From Diospyros lotus (taxonomy: Eukaryota > Streptophyta > Magnoliopsida > Ericales > Ebenaceae), in NCBI RefSeq assembly GCF_014633365.1, contig NC_068350.1:14678995-14742994 (forward strand): a stretch of 64,000 nt of DNA. Reading direction: 5' to 3'. This document shows positions 21,790-35,418 of this stretch, piece after piece. The position numbers were made by a program, and so were the translations under genes. The notes below the pieces were generated by a model. It did not search any database. It was not told where the DNA came from and was given only the letters and a program-made list of their open reading frames with translations. Each line of letters starts with the position of its first letter. The first letter of the stretch is position 1.

Positions 21790-22023
21790 AATTTCGTCCT
21801 CAAAATTCATTTTACCTTTCTCTTTGCCTAAGATAATCACATTCTCGAGTTATTCACCAAATTCTCATGCTCGAGAATCTCATAGCTTAGCCTTCCCTTG
21901 GGCTATCCCTACCTCGAGGTTTCGTTTAGGCTACTGATCCTCCCACTCCCGAGGACATTCATCAGTTGATGCCACTTTGGCCTCTTACCAAATCTCACAA
22001 CTAGTCGCTAGTCATGACACATG

Positions 22024-22028
22024 ACTAC
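22024..22028. repeat. Target-site duplication ACTAC (left copy)
   Basis: Identical to 24783-24787 across the solo LTR. Confidence 0.85.
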
Positions 22029-24782
22029 TGTAACGCCCCGCTCCCACTTACGGGTGTTACTTGTGAACAATCACCCGAATTGTCCACCTGCCCGGCCTTT
22101 GGCGAAGGGTGGATCGTGTTTCAAGACGAAACGCCCTAGGTGGGATCTAGGCTCGTCCTTCCCTTCGCTGAATCCCAGGATTCGCTAGCAGAATTGGGCT
22201 TTAGCCACACCGCATTGGCTATAAAGAAAATCTTCTTCAGGCGCCCAACCGCCATTTTTTTTTATTTTATTTAATTCTTTCCCATCGAAGAATTTTACCG
22301 GGCTCCAAAAATCACCATCTAAACCAATCCATTGATGGATCACCAATTTTGGAGGAAAAACTCATCATTTTCAATTTTCCAAAATTTCGGCGTTTTCTCC
22401 AAAAATGCCTGAAAAATCCCTTTATTTTGAAAAATTCCTCCGGGGCCTAGATTCAATTAAGAAATGCCCCAATTACTCCCAAAAATTCCAATTTTTTAAA
22501 AAATTTAGCTGGCAGGGCCCACTGGCGCGCCCGGGGCCCACGCGAGTGTGCCCGCAGCGCGGGCCGCGTGCCCGCGCGCCTGGCCGCACCGGCAGCCTCC
22601 CGTGCCTGCGCGCCTGCGGGCGCGACTGCCTGCCCCCACGCGCGCGCGCGGCCGCCCCGCGGCCAGCTGCTTGCTAGCAGCCCACTACTGCCCCCCATTT
22701 TTTTTTTTCATTTCTCTTCTTCTCTTTTTTTTTTTTTTTCTTCTTGGGGCCTCCTAACCCCAAATTTTCCAGAATTTAGAATGAACAAATAAACTTCATT
22801 TTCCCTTAATTTTTGCCTCTTTTTCTCCAAAATTAAGGCTTAAAGTGATGCTCTTGATGTTTCCATAACATACATCAACCAAAGTGAGGTTTTTACCTAG
22901 GCTTCAACATGCCATAAGCCTCAATCTCATTCACTAAAAAAAATCAACACTTCAAAGGAGTATACACTCATAGTCTTAGGCTTAAACAAGCCATTACCAA
23001 CCCAATAATATTTATATCTCATGAATCAAACACAATAACATGGGCTTCCATAAGCCATACATTTATAACAAAAATAAGTAAACACCATGAGCTTCCACCC
23101 ACAAGCTTGCCACTTTTTCTTCTCTCTTTTGACATAAGAACAACCTACAAGGGGAGGATAAAACCTCATGAGCTCAAAAGCTCAGTAAGGGTGCATATGC
23201 AAAGTAAATACAAGCATAACAAGTCTATGTAATGCAAATGCATGCAAGCATGGTTAGGTCATTCCATCCTCACAACCCAACATGGTTTGAGGCATCAACC
23301 TACCATTTCTTTCCCACCCCCATGGCCATAGGTCTCATGAACAAATAAAGCATGCAAAGAGATACATAAAAGTCTATGCAACCTACTTACAATGCAATGC
23401 AAGGCCACCTCCACATGGGGCCATCCCTTACCTTATTCTTGAACCTCCCTAACTTTATTTCAAGAGAGCTTCCAACACCATTTTCTCCCACCTAAAATGG
23501 CATTTCAACTTGTCACTCACTTTGCATACAAGAATACTAAATAGAGAAGAGAAGAATGGAACATACCTTGGTTTCATCTTCATTTCTTCTTCATTTTTTC
23601 ATTTTCTCCCTTTCTTCTTCTTGGAAGACAACTCTTCCTTCCTCTCATTTTCTTTCTTTCTTTGAAATGGCAAAACTTGAGACAAGGGCTTACTTTCCCT
23701 TTAAATACTACTCTTGTCTTGAAATCTCAATTTCAAGACTTAATCTTAGCCCTTGATTTTCATTTGCTTTTTGAAAGAAAATCCCAACCACACAAGAAAG
23801 CACAATCCATGTGCTTTGGTCTTGATTACTCTCATCCATTGGATTTCCTTTGTCTTTACAAGACTTCATCTCCACCATTAAAAGAAAGCACACTTTCATT
23901 AGGATGGCAATCCATGCCATTTCTTCTCTTTAAATCCCCACCATAGGATTTATTCTCTAATTCAAGAATACATCTCATCCATTGAATTTATATTTATTTC
24001 CCATTTAAATTAATGGGACTAATTTCCACCATCACATGAGAGACTACTTGAAAGACATAATCCTTCATTTTCCATTTAAATAAATCACACCATTTTCCAA
24101 GCATTAATGGGTGACCATTTTTCCATTTTCCATTTCATTTATTTAATTCACCATAATTTCAAACATTAATGGTGACTATTTTCACATTTCATTTGGATTT
24201 TCTTTAATCCAACACAATAATGCCTCTCATTAAATGCTTGAAAGACCAATTATCCTTTCTTTTTGCATTTAATTAAATCATTCTCCAACTCATAAATCCA
24301 CATATATAATTTCTCTCAAATTTCCAAGATTATGCCAAGTGTCACTCTAAGACACAAACTTGGCTTCCAATTTTGATCTTGGTCAACCATGTGGCATTAC
24401 CACATTAATTCACCAACTTAGGGAAAATATAATTATTCTCCTCAAATAAATTAATATCCACCATTTTCCCTATTTTCCATAATTAATTTCCTTTATGGAA
24501 TCACTCCAAATCACCAAAATTCTCATTTCATGAATTATTAATCCCATATCTCCACATAAACACAAATTTGGGATTTAATTCACTTTGTCACTTAATTCCA
24601 CATAGGAATTATTTCTTTAATTTATCAAAATACCCTTTATTGGATTTCTCTACCCAAATCACCGAAATACCCTTCTCATAGGCATTCTCAATCTCAAGGA
24701 TCATCACTTCCTCAAGGGCATTTTTGGAAGTGTACTTACTTCCTTTCCTATTCTCTTAACACCGGTTACACCGGGTGTGACA
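22029..24782 (-). mobile_element. Solo LTR, 2.75 kb, gypsy type, nested
   Basis: Starts TGTAACGCCCCGCTCCCACTT, ends GGGTGTGACA, flanked by perfect ACTAC duplications. The first 150 bp resemble the 19250 LTR (same opening, same AAACGCCCTAGGTGGG-type segment), so it belongs to a related family. It contains a strongly GC-rich patch with many CGCG steps at 22520-22660 followed by T-runs. The frames there (22405-22677 +, 22453-22698 -) result from that composition. Confidence 0.85.
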
Positions 24783-24787
24783 ACTAC
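24783..24787. repeat. Target-site duplication ACTAC (right copy)
   Basis: Identical to 22024-22028. Confidence 0.85.
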
Positions 24788-27700
24788 CGCAATAACATCT
24801 ATCCCTAATGGATTTCCATTGCCTTTAAGCTTCACTTTGCAATTACGTCCCATTTTCCATATCAAACCAAAATCAAAGACGATAATACCAATCAACTTGA
24901 CAACGCTGCATCATTAATCAAGTAACAACGATTTTTCGTTGATCACACACAACAACGTTTCTCTTGCCAATCACACATGGCCACGATTTTATGCTGATTA
25001 AACACAACAACGTCTTAGCACTGATCAATCACAGTAATGTCAGTTCTAATGCCCATCAGGCATGCTGACACCCATCCATCCTTGACATTTTGTCATCAAT
25101 CACATACATCCATAGCTTGAGTCGATCCTCGTGGCAACATCTTATTACCGATAGACTATAGCCATGCTCACACTATATGGGAAGCAACCCTTTGGCCCTC
25201 TAGCTATAATCGACCATTCATCACATGGTCTGATACTTTGACTAGCCGACCTCCACTTATCGCTATAACTTGAGCATGACCCACATACCCATACATCATA
25301 GTGGGTACTTCATACTTTAACCAATAACGTGCACTACCCGAGTCCACACCTTGAGCTTAACTAGCACGCACCTTAACACTCTCCCAACTAGGGATTCTTT
25401 ACACATTCGACAAAGACACTGAGGCCTTTCTTATTGGCCAATACCACTCACTAACTGGGGTCACTTACCCACATCTGGGGCTCTCGTCAAGCAACCCTTC
25501 TTAAATGTTCTACACCCATACCTCAGATTTTCCCACGATAATATCCCATGCTACGCTTTACTCTGGCTATCAAACCCTACAACGAGAGAGTGATCCTACC
25601 ATTTTGCTTTAGGGTCGTGGAACCTTTAACCCTAGCCCTTGTCATCCATACCATGCATGCCACAGATCTTCGGCCCCTGCCCACCCGCATAATCACTGTC
25701 TTGCCCTGTGCATTAGGCGAGCCAACACCCAGTCCTCACGACCATGTTTCTCCCATATAGGCACATCAAGGCCCAACACCAGTTTCCAGCAGCATGGCTT
25801 AGGCCCGTCACAGATTGCATCGCACCCGTAGTATGACTTCGAGCCTTTGGGTCTCAGCTCCATTACCTCAAGCCATCATGGTTACACCACCACCTATGTA
25901 TGATTTTCTAGCAAAGTTTACTGGCCTATTTTTAATTTCATTTGAATATTTCTATATTCCACAATTCCTCGACACAGCCTCACCCTCACAGGGCACGAGA
26001 CTACATGGCCATCCCTGAACAGCTTACTTCTTAGCTCACCACTGACACTTGACTTTGAAAGTCTACCTTGCACAGTGGTTATCTCTCTGTCCTCCTCGAC
26101 AATGTCATAGCCATGACCACAACAAACTATTCCCAAGGTTGTTATATCTTAAATTCCACGGATCGTCTCAACCAGCATGATCTCAATCTTGGATTAGCCT
26201 TTTTCCTCATTACCTTTCCATTCATTGAATAACTTACAAATCCCTTAGAAGCTACGACTTTTCCCGAATTCTTCTTATCAACCATACACCAAAGCCAACT
26301 TCTTCGGCCTCTCCTGGTTTCTATCGAGCTCACCTTATTTGGTTGGCAGCCACATTGGCTCTAATGCCACCATCACCAACTAAGACAACCTCTTGTCATC
26401 ACTCGACACTGCATCCGATTGCAACCACAGCTCCAGAGCCACCAACGCCACCGATTGACCATTCCTACAATGTTGCATGACCATGGTTGGCCATTGCTTG
26501 CAGTTGCAACTATCACTAATTAGTGCCTTCAGCCACCACCAGCCACCCCCAACCGGCCTGTGATTAACTCCACTAGATGATTTCTTTCATGACTATTAAC
26601 CTTAAACTATAAGGTTAATTCTCAACCATTACCCACACACCAGGGCATCCCCCTAGTTGTATCACACACAGTTATCGGCTGATCTCATTAACATCGAAAC
26701 CACATTCATGGAGGCTAATCTCATTCTCATGAATCACTCATTCGAGCTTTCAATACCCATTGGTGAATCTCAAATTCGCCCTCAACATCCATTTAATCCA
26801 CTCCATTAGATTTTATGGAATTATCGGGCTCGCAGCCAACACAACATTCCTCTAGGCACTACTCTAGAGCTTAGCAGCTCGGCCTCCCACCAACTCGGTA
26901 GCTCAGCTTTCTGCCAGCTCGGTAACTCAGCCTCCACCCGCTCGACAACTCGCCCTCCGCCAGCTCTGTAGCATGGCCCTCCGCCAGCTCGGTAACACGG
27001 CCACTAACCAGCTCATCCTTCTGCTAGCTCGTTTACACGACCTCTCACCTGCTCGGCAGCTCGCTATGGAGCAACACTCAATCGAGCTCATCCCTACTCT
27101 GACTAACCACCTTCTAGATTTCAAATCTCTTTCTTAAACCGACCGATCTAACCACCAGATCTCGTCGAACCCTCATATTAGTGGCATACACAGCAATCAA
27201 CAAGGCCTTACGTTCACAGTCCTTGAGCCTTACATTCCCAACATTGCCATTTCAGGTGCTTTCATCTGGCAATCGATCCTGTGTCCCAATTGAAAACCCA
27301 TCCAGTGCTACATGAGGATGCCTCCTTATTTTCACATCGACACATTCAGGATTAGCACTCAACTGTGCAACCACAACCCTTCACAGATCCCAGAACCATG
27401 CCTTAGCCACATGTTAGCCTATCAAAACTCACATCCCAACTCACGTTATTGGTTTAGATATCTATATACTTGAAACCCTCTCGCGTTTTAATATTCCCAT
27501 CTTAGAGTTGGCTTTCATCTCGTAAGTCTCACCCCCCATGGCGCTTACTTCACCTCCTGGGTCACTTGCCAACTCTTCCAGCCAACCCTATATTCCCGCA
27601 TCGCACAGGCTCACATTGGGTCTATCACCCCAATTTACCAAATCAAACATGATCAATTCTAGGCATAAATGCGCTAAGATCGTTTAACAAGGAGCATCAT

Positions 27701-30370
27701 CACACGTCTTGCCATGATTCCACACGATCTCACTCAACCGCTTTACAAGCTTTCAACTACTACGACATTTCAGTCTCTAAGGAACTTAGGCTTAGCCCGG
27801 ACATAACCTACAGTTCGCTCCAGGTTTTCAGCGTCTAATCGTCTCTACTACAGACATGGTTACTCTCCACAGAGGGCCGTGGTCCCTCGTCATGATCTAA
27901 CCCAATGGCCACCTGCCATCTATATCTGCATCAGTGGTCCCTAGCATTAGACCCGTCACTGGTAGGCACATCTGAAGCATTATTTCATTCTAGAGCCATT
28001 CCTCATTCATTGGGTTCTACTTTTAGACATCTCGTGCTACCATGCGTCCTTAATATTCACTTGACCATTTCATCATCGCTTCGGTGCTACATAGGGTTTA
28101 AACCCCACTGCAGTTACCCTGCTCGCAATTTCAAGCTACTCAACTGAGCTCGCCTTACGACACTAAGCGACTAATCACCACGATACACGAGACATTATTG
28201 CTAACCTCTACCCTAGCTCCTCGGTCACCTGGACCTTTACAAAAATTATCAATCCTATGAAACCTAGACTGTCTCCCAACACAATTCCTATGGTGCTACT
28301 CCAGCTCTTTGGCATCTGATCGTCACCTGTAGTTCACTATGTTGCTCCAATCAATGGGCCACTTGCCCTTACCACGAGCTAACCTGCTAGCCCTCTGCCA
28401 CATGGTCCATAGCATCAAATCCGTCACTGCAAGCTTTGCACCCGTAGCATGAATACTACGCTGAAGCCTCCACGAGCTACGATGGTTCCACCACCTTCTT
28501 ATGAAAGCCGTCTTACTTGGTTATCCTTGCCTTGATAACCTCAGGCTCACCCCATGAGCCTCATTCCTCAAGACTTTGCATCTCTTATAACCTAAGATCA
28601 ATTCAAACCAATCCAACTCTTGAGGCCTTATGATCTTACCTCTTGAGATCATACCTCACAACTTTCAACCAAAATCTGAAAGACTTATCTTTCCATACCA
28701 ATGGATCCTGATTCATCACGAACTACTTTGCCACCAAGCTCATCCTAAAGCTTGACTACTTTAGGTTTCGACACCCATCATGCAGAGGATATGCTGTCAC
28801 CCTCTAGGTGAGTCGAGACCTCACATCTCACCTTGCATACCTACGTATGCATTTAGTCGTTACGCCCAGTTCGGCTTTCCAATACGCCTCACTCGGGCTC
28901 CAATGACTTTGGAATTACAACACGGGCCTCTACATCACTCGCCACTCCCCGGCCCACTCGGGCATCTGCAGTTGGCATTTCCTTCACGTGCACAACCCAT
29001 GGATGTCCTGTTGCTCTAAACCCGCCTAACACTACACTCGACCCACACAACTCGTTTACCCCAACAAGGATCTCGTGACCTTAGGCGTCCTCCTCGACCC
29101 CAAGCATCACAACGAGGGTCTATTCACCTCTTATGTCTCGACCTTAGGCATCCCACCAAACCTACGCGTCACCATGAGAGTTTTGGTTGGCCCCTCATCT
29201 ATTAATCACATGAACGGTCTCTTAGCCCTACACAACATGGACTTCTAATCCAGTGGCTCTCACACGCATATTAACACATGCCCAACTTTGATATTCTCGA
29301 TCCGAATTCCTCTGAATCTCAACTCTACTCACCAGGGATTTTTCATCTCATACAAATGCCCGCTAGGGCCCATTTTCCACACATATCCTTCCCTAGGATA
29401 GATCTCATTTCATCCAGAAACCAACTAGGGTCCACTCATACCCTAGGCACATCCCTCTCTGGGATCATCATAACGATACACTCACATTGCATCACATGCG
29501 TCTAGCATGCATTCATCACACATGACGCCTCTCGGAGTCCTTTCAGATGCTACTTACGTCATGCCTACATTGGTCATGACATGCATATGCATTACATGCA
29601 CGCTTCTCTCAGAGCCTCATTGCAAGTAACCTTACTCCCTTCCCAGAGCTTGACACATAGCCCACTGACGACTCATTTCCTTGATCTTCAAGCTAATTCC
29701 TACTTTAGCTCACTTTATCTCAAGCACACAAGCCTTACTACACCACTTCCAAGGGAATAACTTTATTCTCTTGAACATGCTTAGCCAATTCCCCAACATA
29801 GGGACGCTCTACTAATCCCCTCTCGGATTAGTCATGCCTCAGGCTTTCCTTTCCCGTTCATGGCTCTTGTCATAACTAACCTTCGTGTCCTCACACAAAC
29901 CTCAACACTTCAACTTCAAGGAGTTCCCATCCTTAGAACGCTTCATATTCTCCAAAATCCCTTACTCAGGTTGTTCTTAACACTAACACCCACACTTGGG
30001 TTTTTGGTTCTTCATTGCCCTGACCTGTATACCACTTATGGGTATATCATCTTGACCTATAATATTCTCCTATTTCTATAAAAAAAAAATATCCGAGCAT
30101 ACCCTTCAAATCATTACAAGCCTCAATGCCTTGACCCAATCCTTAAGGTCCTCAGACCACATGTCCTACCATTGAGGCCATCGGATCAATCTCAAATCCA
30201 AACCCCGAAATCACAAACCATTCGCCCGACTCAGCAACCAGGACATTCCAACTTACATCCAAATTATGCTAGATGATCCCCAACTCATAACTCTAGCAAT
30301 TGCTCACATCAATCACTTAACTGACCATGCATAACACCCCAACACAGTAGCTTTCCCCACTCATATTGCT
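24788..30370 (-). other. Non-coding internal domain of the large gypsy-like element
   Basis: 5.6 kb of C-rich (+ strand) sequence with short frames only. I looked on the - strand for YVDD, DSGA, integrase HHCC/DDE and chromodomain motifs and found none convincing. A tandem repeat of about 28 bp lies at 26870-27065. The stretch may be the conserved non-coding interior of a LARD or a coding region decayed beyond recognition; a profile search would decide. Confidence 0.5.
26870..27065. repeat. Tandem repeat of about 28 bp around CCAGCTCGGTAACTC
   Basis: Six or seven imperfect units of CCTCCGCCAGCTCGGTAACTC-like sequence in a row, inside the internal domain of the large gypsy-like element. Confidence 0.65.
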
Positions 30371-30390
30371 AGCCATGCTCTGATACCAAC
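30371..30390 (-). promoter_or_regulatory. tRNA-Met primer-binding site of the large gypsy-like element
   Basis: On the - strand GTTGGTATCAGAGCATGGCT begins directly after the LTR end TTACA. It contains the full TTGGTATCAGAGC consensus. Confidence 0.85.
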
Positions 30391-31514
30391 TGTAACGACC
30401 CGCTCCCACTTACGGGAGCCACCGGTAAATAATCGGTCGGATTACTCACTTGACAAACCATAACTAAAGGGTTGGACTATGTTTCAACAAGAAACACCCT
30501 AGGTGGGGACTAGGCTTTGTCCTTCCCTTCGCTCCACTCGAGGAATCTATCCCAAACATAGACAGGAACACAGTGGATCGGGACTCGAAACCCGAGTGGG
30601 CTTCACTTTTCTTTCTTAAGCTCGCCTCATAGTAAGCTAAAGGTGACCCAGGCACAAAGCTAGCATATCAAACATCCACTAAGTACTAGGGATTTGTGGG
30701 AACATACCTTTTGGATTCTTACTCGATCTGAAACTTAGCTCCACTAACTAAAGCCATATACATCACGGAATCTCACAAACATCTATCACACTATGATGAT
30801 TACAACAACTAGATATGTCTAGTGCTCAATAACGCTTATAATCAAACACACAAATACATATATGAAAATACAGGAGAATACACAACAACACATCTTAGCC
30901 AATAACGCTAGTTACCACAACAAGAACAGCCCCCCTGGCACCATCCCTACTTGCATCTGGCTTTGCATCATTTACAACGTGAAATAAAATCTCATGAGTC
31001 ATACAGACTCAGTAAGGGTGCAAATAAATGTAAACCAGATAATATATGCGATCCAATGACAAATAAATAGGCATGAATGGCGAGGCATCACTGACCTCCA
31101 AACTCACTTGTTTGAGGCACTTACCTCTCGGCTCCTCCAATAACTGTTGCGCAGCATCTCCAAAATGGCACCATTTGGGGCACCCTTATGTTGAAAAAAT
31201 TTAGCAAAATTCTTGCCCCCTAGCTTGAGCAAGCTTTCTCTAGTTGCCACTTTCAACCTATATATACATCTAATTAGTTTTAAGGTAATCCCTAACCCCT
31301 TTCCGAAATTTATACTCAGACCTTAGAATTCCTAAAAACTAGCACATACACCTTGCATAGTAATTACACTTAGACCCCGATTTTCCCAAATACCTACCCA
31401 TTTCCCTAGGATAATATAAGTTAATATTTCCCCTTAATTCCACAAATACTCAATAATCACCCCAAATACTGGTATTAATAATTATTATTTACTTTCAAAA
31501 TTCCAGGTTGTTAC
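30391..31514 (-). repeat. 5' LTR of the large gypsy-like element, shortened or chimeric
   Basis: 30391-31127 matches 19250-19988 closely. After GAGGCACTTACCTC the two diverge completely, and this copy ends in GGTTGTTACA at 31514, giving 1.1 kb instead of 2.5 kb. The inner 390 bp may come from a different LTR through recombination or template switching. Confidence 0.65.
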
Positions 31515-33380
31515 ATTCACAACCATTTCCATGCCATGATCATCATACATACCATGTATTAATTTCCATGCTCATGCACATGCATCAATAATAATGAATT
31601 TCCACAAGCTCCACATGGCTCCCAAGGCCATCACATCCATATATGTATAATACATCATGAAAATAAATCAATAATTAATTGAAATTTGAGCCTCGCCTAC
31701 TGGGCTTATGGCCACCTCAACTCGCGTCAGGCACTCATAGGGTATCCTTTTCTCACCTGCGGACATAGCCACCATGCAAAATAATAGATGCAAAAATAAC
31801 TATCATGCAACCATTCATACAAGAAACATCAAAAGTTGCATGAAACTAAGTCTTTAACCAAGAAAAGTATCATTCCTTAAGAAATATAGGGTGATACAAA
31901 ACCCTATCGAGGCTCCCAACAAGACTTCACAAAAATACAAAAAAAAATCAAAACTTAGTAAAACAAGGGAGATACAACCAATTTATCAAAATGGGGTTTT
32001 TTCATAGGTAAGAACCATGATATTAACATAGGAAGTATAGCAACACAACAAATTCCCAAAATTTTTAGATTTTAGCTGCAATTTTGGGGACCTATTTCGA
32101 GCTCATAACTTAAGCAAATATTACGAATAATATACCCTAATCGAAGCCCTGGGTCTCTAGTTTCTAAAACAACAAACGGATTTAAAATCAGAAATAATCA
32201 CAATGAGTTATTGCCCAAAAATCAAAGCAAGGTAGAACTGCTATAATAAAATTACAACATTCTGGACATAATTCAACAAGGCTGTTATAGGTTCAAATCA
32301 TAACCAAAAAATTAAAATCTTATATTAAAACAAATCCTATGATGTCTAGTTTACAAAGCAACAAACGGATTGCTAATTGGATATAATCACAGAAAGTAAT
32401 ATTGTAAAAACCCAAGCAAGGTCGAATTACATGGAGTAGTAAAGTTACGAATTTTTTTGGCAGAAATTAACAAGGCCACTGATGGCTCAAATCGAAGCCA
32501 AAAAATTCAATCCCTACATCAAATCGAAGCTCATGAAGTCTAGTTTATAAGGAAACGAACGAATCTTAAATTGACATAAACATAGGAAGTTATACCCCAA
32601 AATGTACAACATGTGCAAATATGCCAAAAATAAGAGTTTTATGTACAAACATTCCGAAATCCGAAAATAAGGGCTTCAATTATCGTAGATGGAATAAGAA
32701 AATTTCCAGAATAGGAAGGGGGTTTAAGAACTTACATTAACAAGAATAAAATAAGGGAACTTGCACAAACAAAGAAGGAGAAGAAGAAGGAACTTGCATA
32801 ACAAAAGGAGATGTAAGAAGAACTTACCTTTTGATGGTGAGAAACCAAAAAGAAGAAGCCTTCCTTCAAATCTAAAAATTCACCCTTGAAGCTCCAAGCC
32901 AAGAGATGAAGAAGAAGAAACAAAGAATAAGAAGAAGAAGACTTGTCGATAGAGGGGAAGGAAAGAGAAGAAGAGTGAAACAAATGAGAGGAAAATAGGG
33001 AAAGAGTATGCTATATGTCCTTTTCCAAATGACCTTTTTTCCCTTCACTTGCACACAAACCACAATTATTTCAAGCCCTTTTGGGCATTTGCTATTTCTC
33101 TTTTCTTTTTTCATTTTCTTTATCCAACCCATTTATGAAATTTCTCATTTACCCTTCCCATTTTCATACATAACATAAAGACATTAAGCCCTTTCTTGTC
33201 ATTTCACAATTCATTTCATTTCCTTTTAAATTTAAAACATCATTTGCAAATGGGCTCAAGCCCAACCCATTAATTCAACTCTTATTAATTAGGCCCAACT
33301 CACTTAAGGCCCAAAGGGTTTATTTTCCAACTTGGCCTAACCCATTCCATTTGAATTTAATTAAATCCACAACTCTTGAA
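31515..33380. other. LTR-like debris without coding potential
   Basis: AT-rich DNA with CATG-rich stretches at 31520-31680 and pyrimidine-rich tracts on the - strand at 32730-33130. It includes GGGCTCAAGCCCAACCC and AGGCCCAA stretches typical of plant LTR ends. Exact termini were not found. Minus-strand frames at 32732-32983 and 32872-33132 are low-complexity (Ser/Phe-rich) and overlap one another. Confidence 0.4.
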
Positions 33381-35418
33381 GGTCGATATAGAGGCCGAAA
33401 TCCTCTGGTAGCAGCAACTCCTTGCTCCAATAAGCTCCTGAACTCATTTTTTAGTTAGACCAAAATCGTCCCCCAAAGCTACGAGGGGCCTATTGGGTCC
33501 ACGCTCCGGTGAGGTAGTGAATCCCACTATTCTCTCTTTGTGCTAGACAGAGAAAGTAAGGGAGATTAGGGTTGGAAATGAAATGGGTTGAAATCAAAAT
33601 GGCTTCTCAAGCTTGATAGTCTCACTATCAAGAACAACAAGCTACAATAGCTACAAAGGAAGCAAGAAGGAGCAAAAATGGGAGTTAAGGTTTCTGGGTA
33701 GGGAGAATAACAACAAGAATGGTCAAGAGAAACCAAGCCAAATCGTCTCAATTTGTCACAACACAAACACAAGCATATAAATCTCCCAAAATTAGAAACC
33801 CTAGGGCACATTCAAAAAAGGCGAATCCGACAAATCAGCCATAGGAGAGAGAGAGAGAGGAGACCACGGGACGACAAGAAGGATACATGCCTTCGAGCCT
33901 CTAGTCTTCTTGTCGTCTTCCCATGCTACGTGTCCCAATTTGTATTGCAAAAGACGATAAACTGATTGTGCATTCACGACCTCTACAATAGGACCGGTCG
34001 ATCGCTCGAAATGAGTTGTCGACCTTTTCTCTTGAAATCGGTTGACAGCTTCCCAAGGCTGTCGACCGTTTTTCCCCTTAAAATCAGTTGAAATTTTCAG
34101 ACTTTCAAAAAATTGCATCTAGGCTCGTTATTAACTCTTAATAGCACTTTCATTATCTCATAATGATGCCAAGGCCCTCGTTAACTCTTAACGACACGCT
34201 CCTCAACTCTTGACGATTGCTCCATATTAATTAATCATTGAATCCAATCCATTAACTCTTAACGGTAAATGTCACTAACTCCTAATGACTGTTTTAACCT
34301 TAATCGCTTAGTCAACCATTACACCCATATATGCATGCGACCTTCTAGGTTCACTACTAAGTAGTGATCAGGGCATGTCAAACTCTTTGACGTTGACCAA
34401 ACACTTTTAGTCTACAACGAGGATCTTTCCATCTCCTTAATGTACCTTGAAAGACCCTGAGTGACAACTAGCATTATGTTAGGGCAATCCTACCAGTAAT
34501 AAAGTCTTACTTCAGAATATAACCTATTTGGACTTTCAATTCCCGTGTACTATAATCCCTCCATCAGTTATCATCCCGATCGAGTGAGAGTCATGGACTG
34601 ATTAAACTCACTAACTCTATGACTATGCCAAAATCAGTGTGGTGAGATTGAGATGACACATTGGAACTCTTTTCGACATTGGAACACTTTCCAATCAAGT
34701 GTACCCTAGCTAGGGGTTTTTACAATCAAAACTATCACTGATTGCATAAGATGTTTACCTCACGTCGGAGGTCAATGGATCCCATCAGCAATCACCTACC
34801 TCCACATGCCACTACACAAGGACCACACAATGCATCTCCCACCCGGTAACCAAATGGTTCTTAGCAACAACAAATCCCTTGTACTAACACATAAGATAAT
34901 TGTGTTGCCTCCAATCAAAGGATTAATAACACAATCGAAGCGTGTGATAGACCATAGATCCTAGAGCCATGTGATCTATCACGTGCGTCATATCCAGTAA
35001 GTGTTCCATAAACACCTACCCACATGTATACTATATCTACCTCATGGATTATGGCATGCGACTCACCATTCTTTATCATTAGCATCTCATATTAATTAAA
35101 GGTAATATCCCATGTGCCAGTCCATATTCGACAAATCATAGTTCCCTTATAAGAAATCTAAGGATTGGGAATTTATCATTAAGATATCCTTATTGCAAAG
35201 GTCAATTGTCACATATTCTTAACACTTAAGAATAAGACCTTAAACAAGAAATCTAAGGACTCATTCATATATAATGATTGAAGAGATATTAATGAAGATA
35301 TGACCTCAAAATATACAAACACATTTTGTTATATATATTGCAAGAATTACATCATTAGTCCCATAATTATAAATGTCAGATTTCATCTAAATCTAGCATT
35401 AGTGCACAAACACTAACA
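33381..35418 (-). repeat. 3' LTR of copia element 1
   Basis: The right end CACTAACA (35418) is followed on the + strand by ATCTCTCACTTGCAC, whose complement is a purine-rich tract, so this is the 3' LTR of a - strand element. The left limit is approximate. Segments such as GAGTGAGAGTCATGG and TTCTAGGTTCACT are shared with the LTR at 45741-47399, so the two copias are related subfamilies. Confidence 0.65.

Larger units (their letters stand above)
19250..31514 (-). mobile_element. Large gypsy-like LTR element, non-coding, probably recombinant
   Basis: Two related LTRs begin TGTAACGACCCGCTCCCAC (19250 and 30391). A purine-rich tract (21774-21789 read on the - strand) adjoins one and a tRNA-Met primer site (30371-30390) adjoins the other, so the element reads on the - strand. 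The internal 8.6 kb includes a 2.75-kb solo LTR. The rest shows no gag, RT, integrase or chromodomain that I can recognise, so it resembles a LARD or a fully decayed element. The LTRs match only over their first 740 bp or so, and the flanks (GAAAC, TTCAC) are not a target duplication, which indicates rearrangement. Confidence 0.65.

Noticed and set aside
22405..22757. Ala/Arg/Pro-rich frames on both strands
   Set aside because: A GC-rich patch in a solo LTR; no codon bias, no domain.
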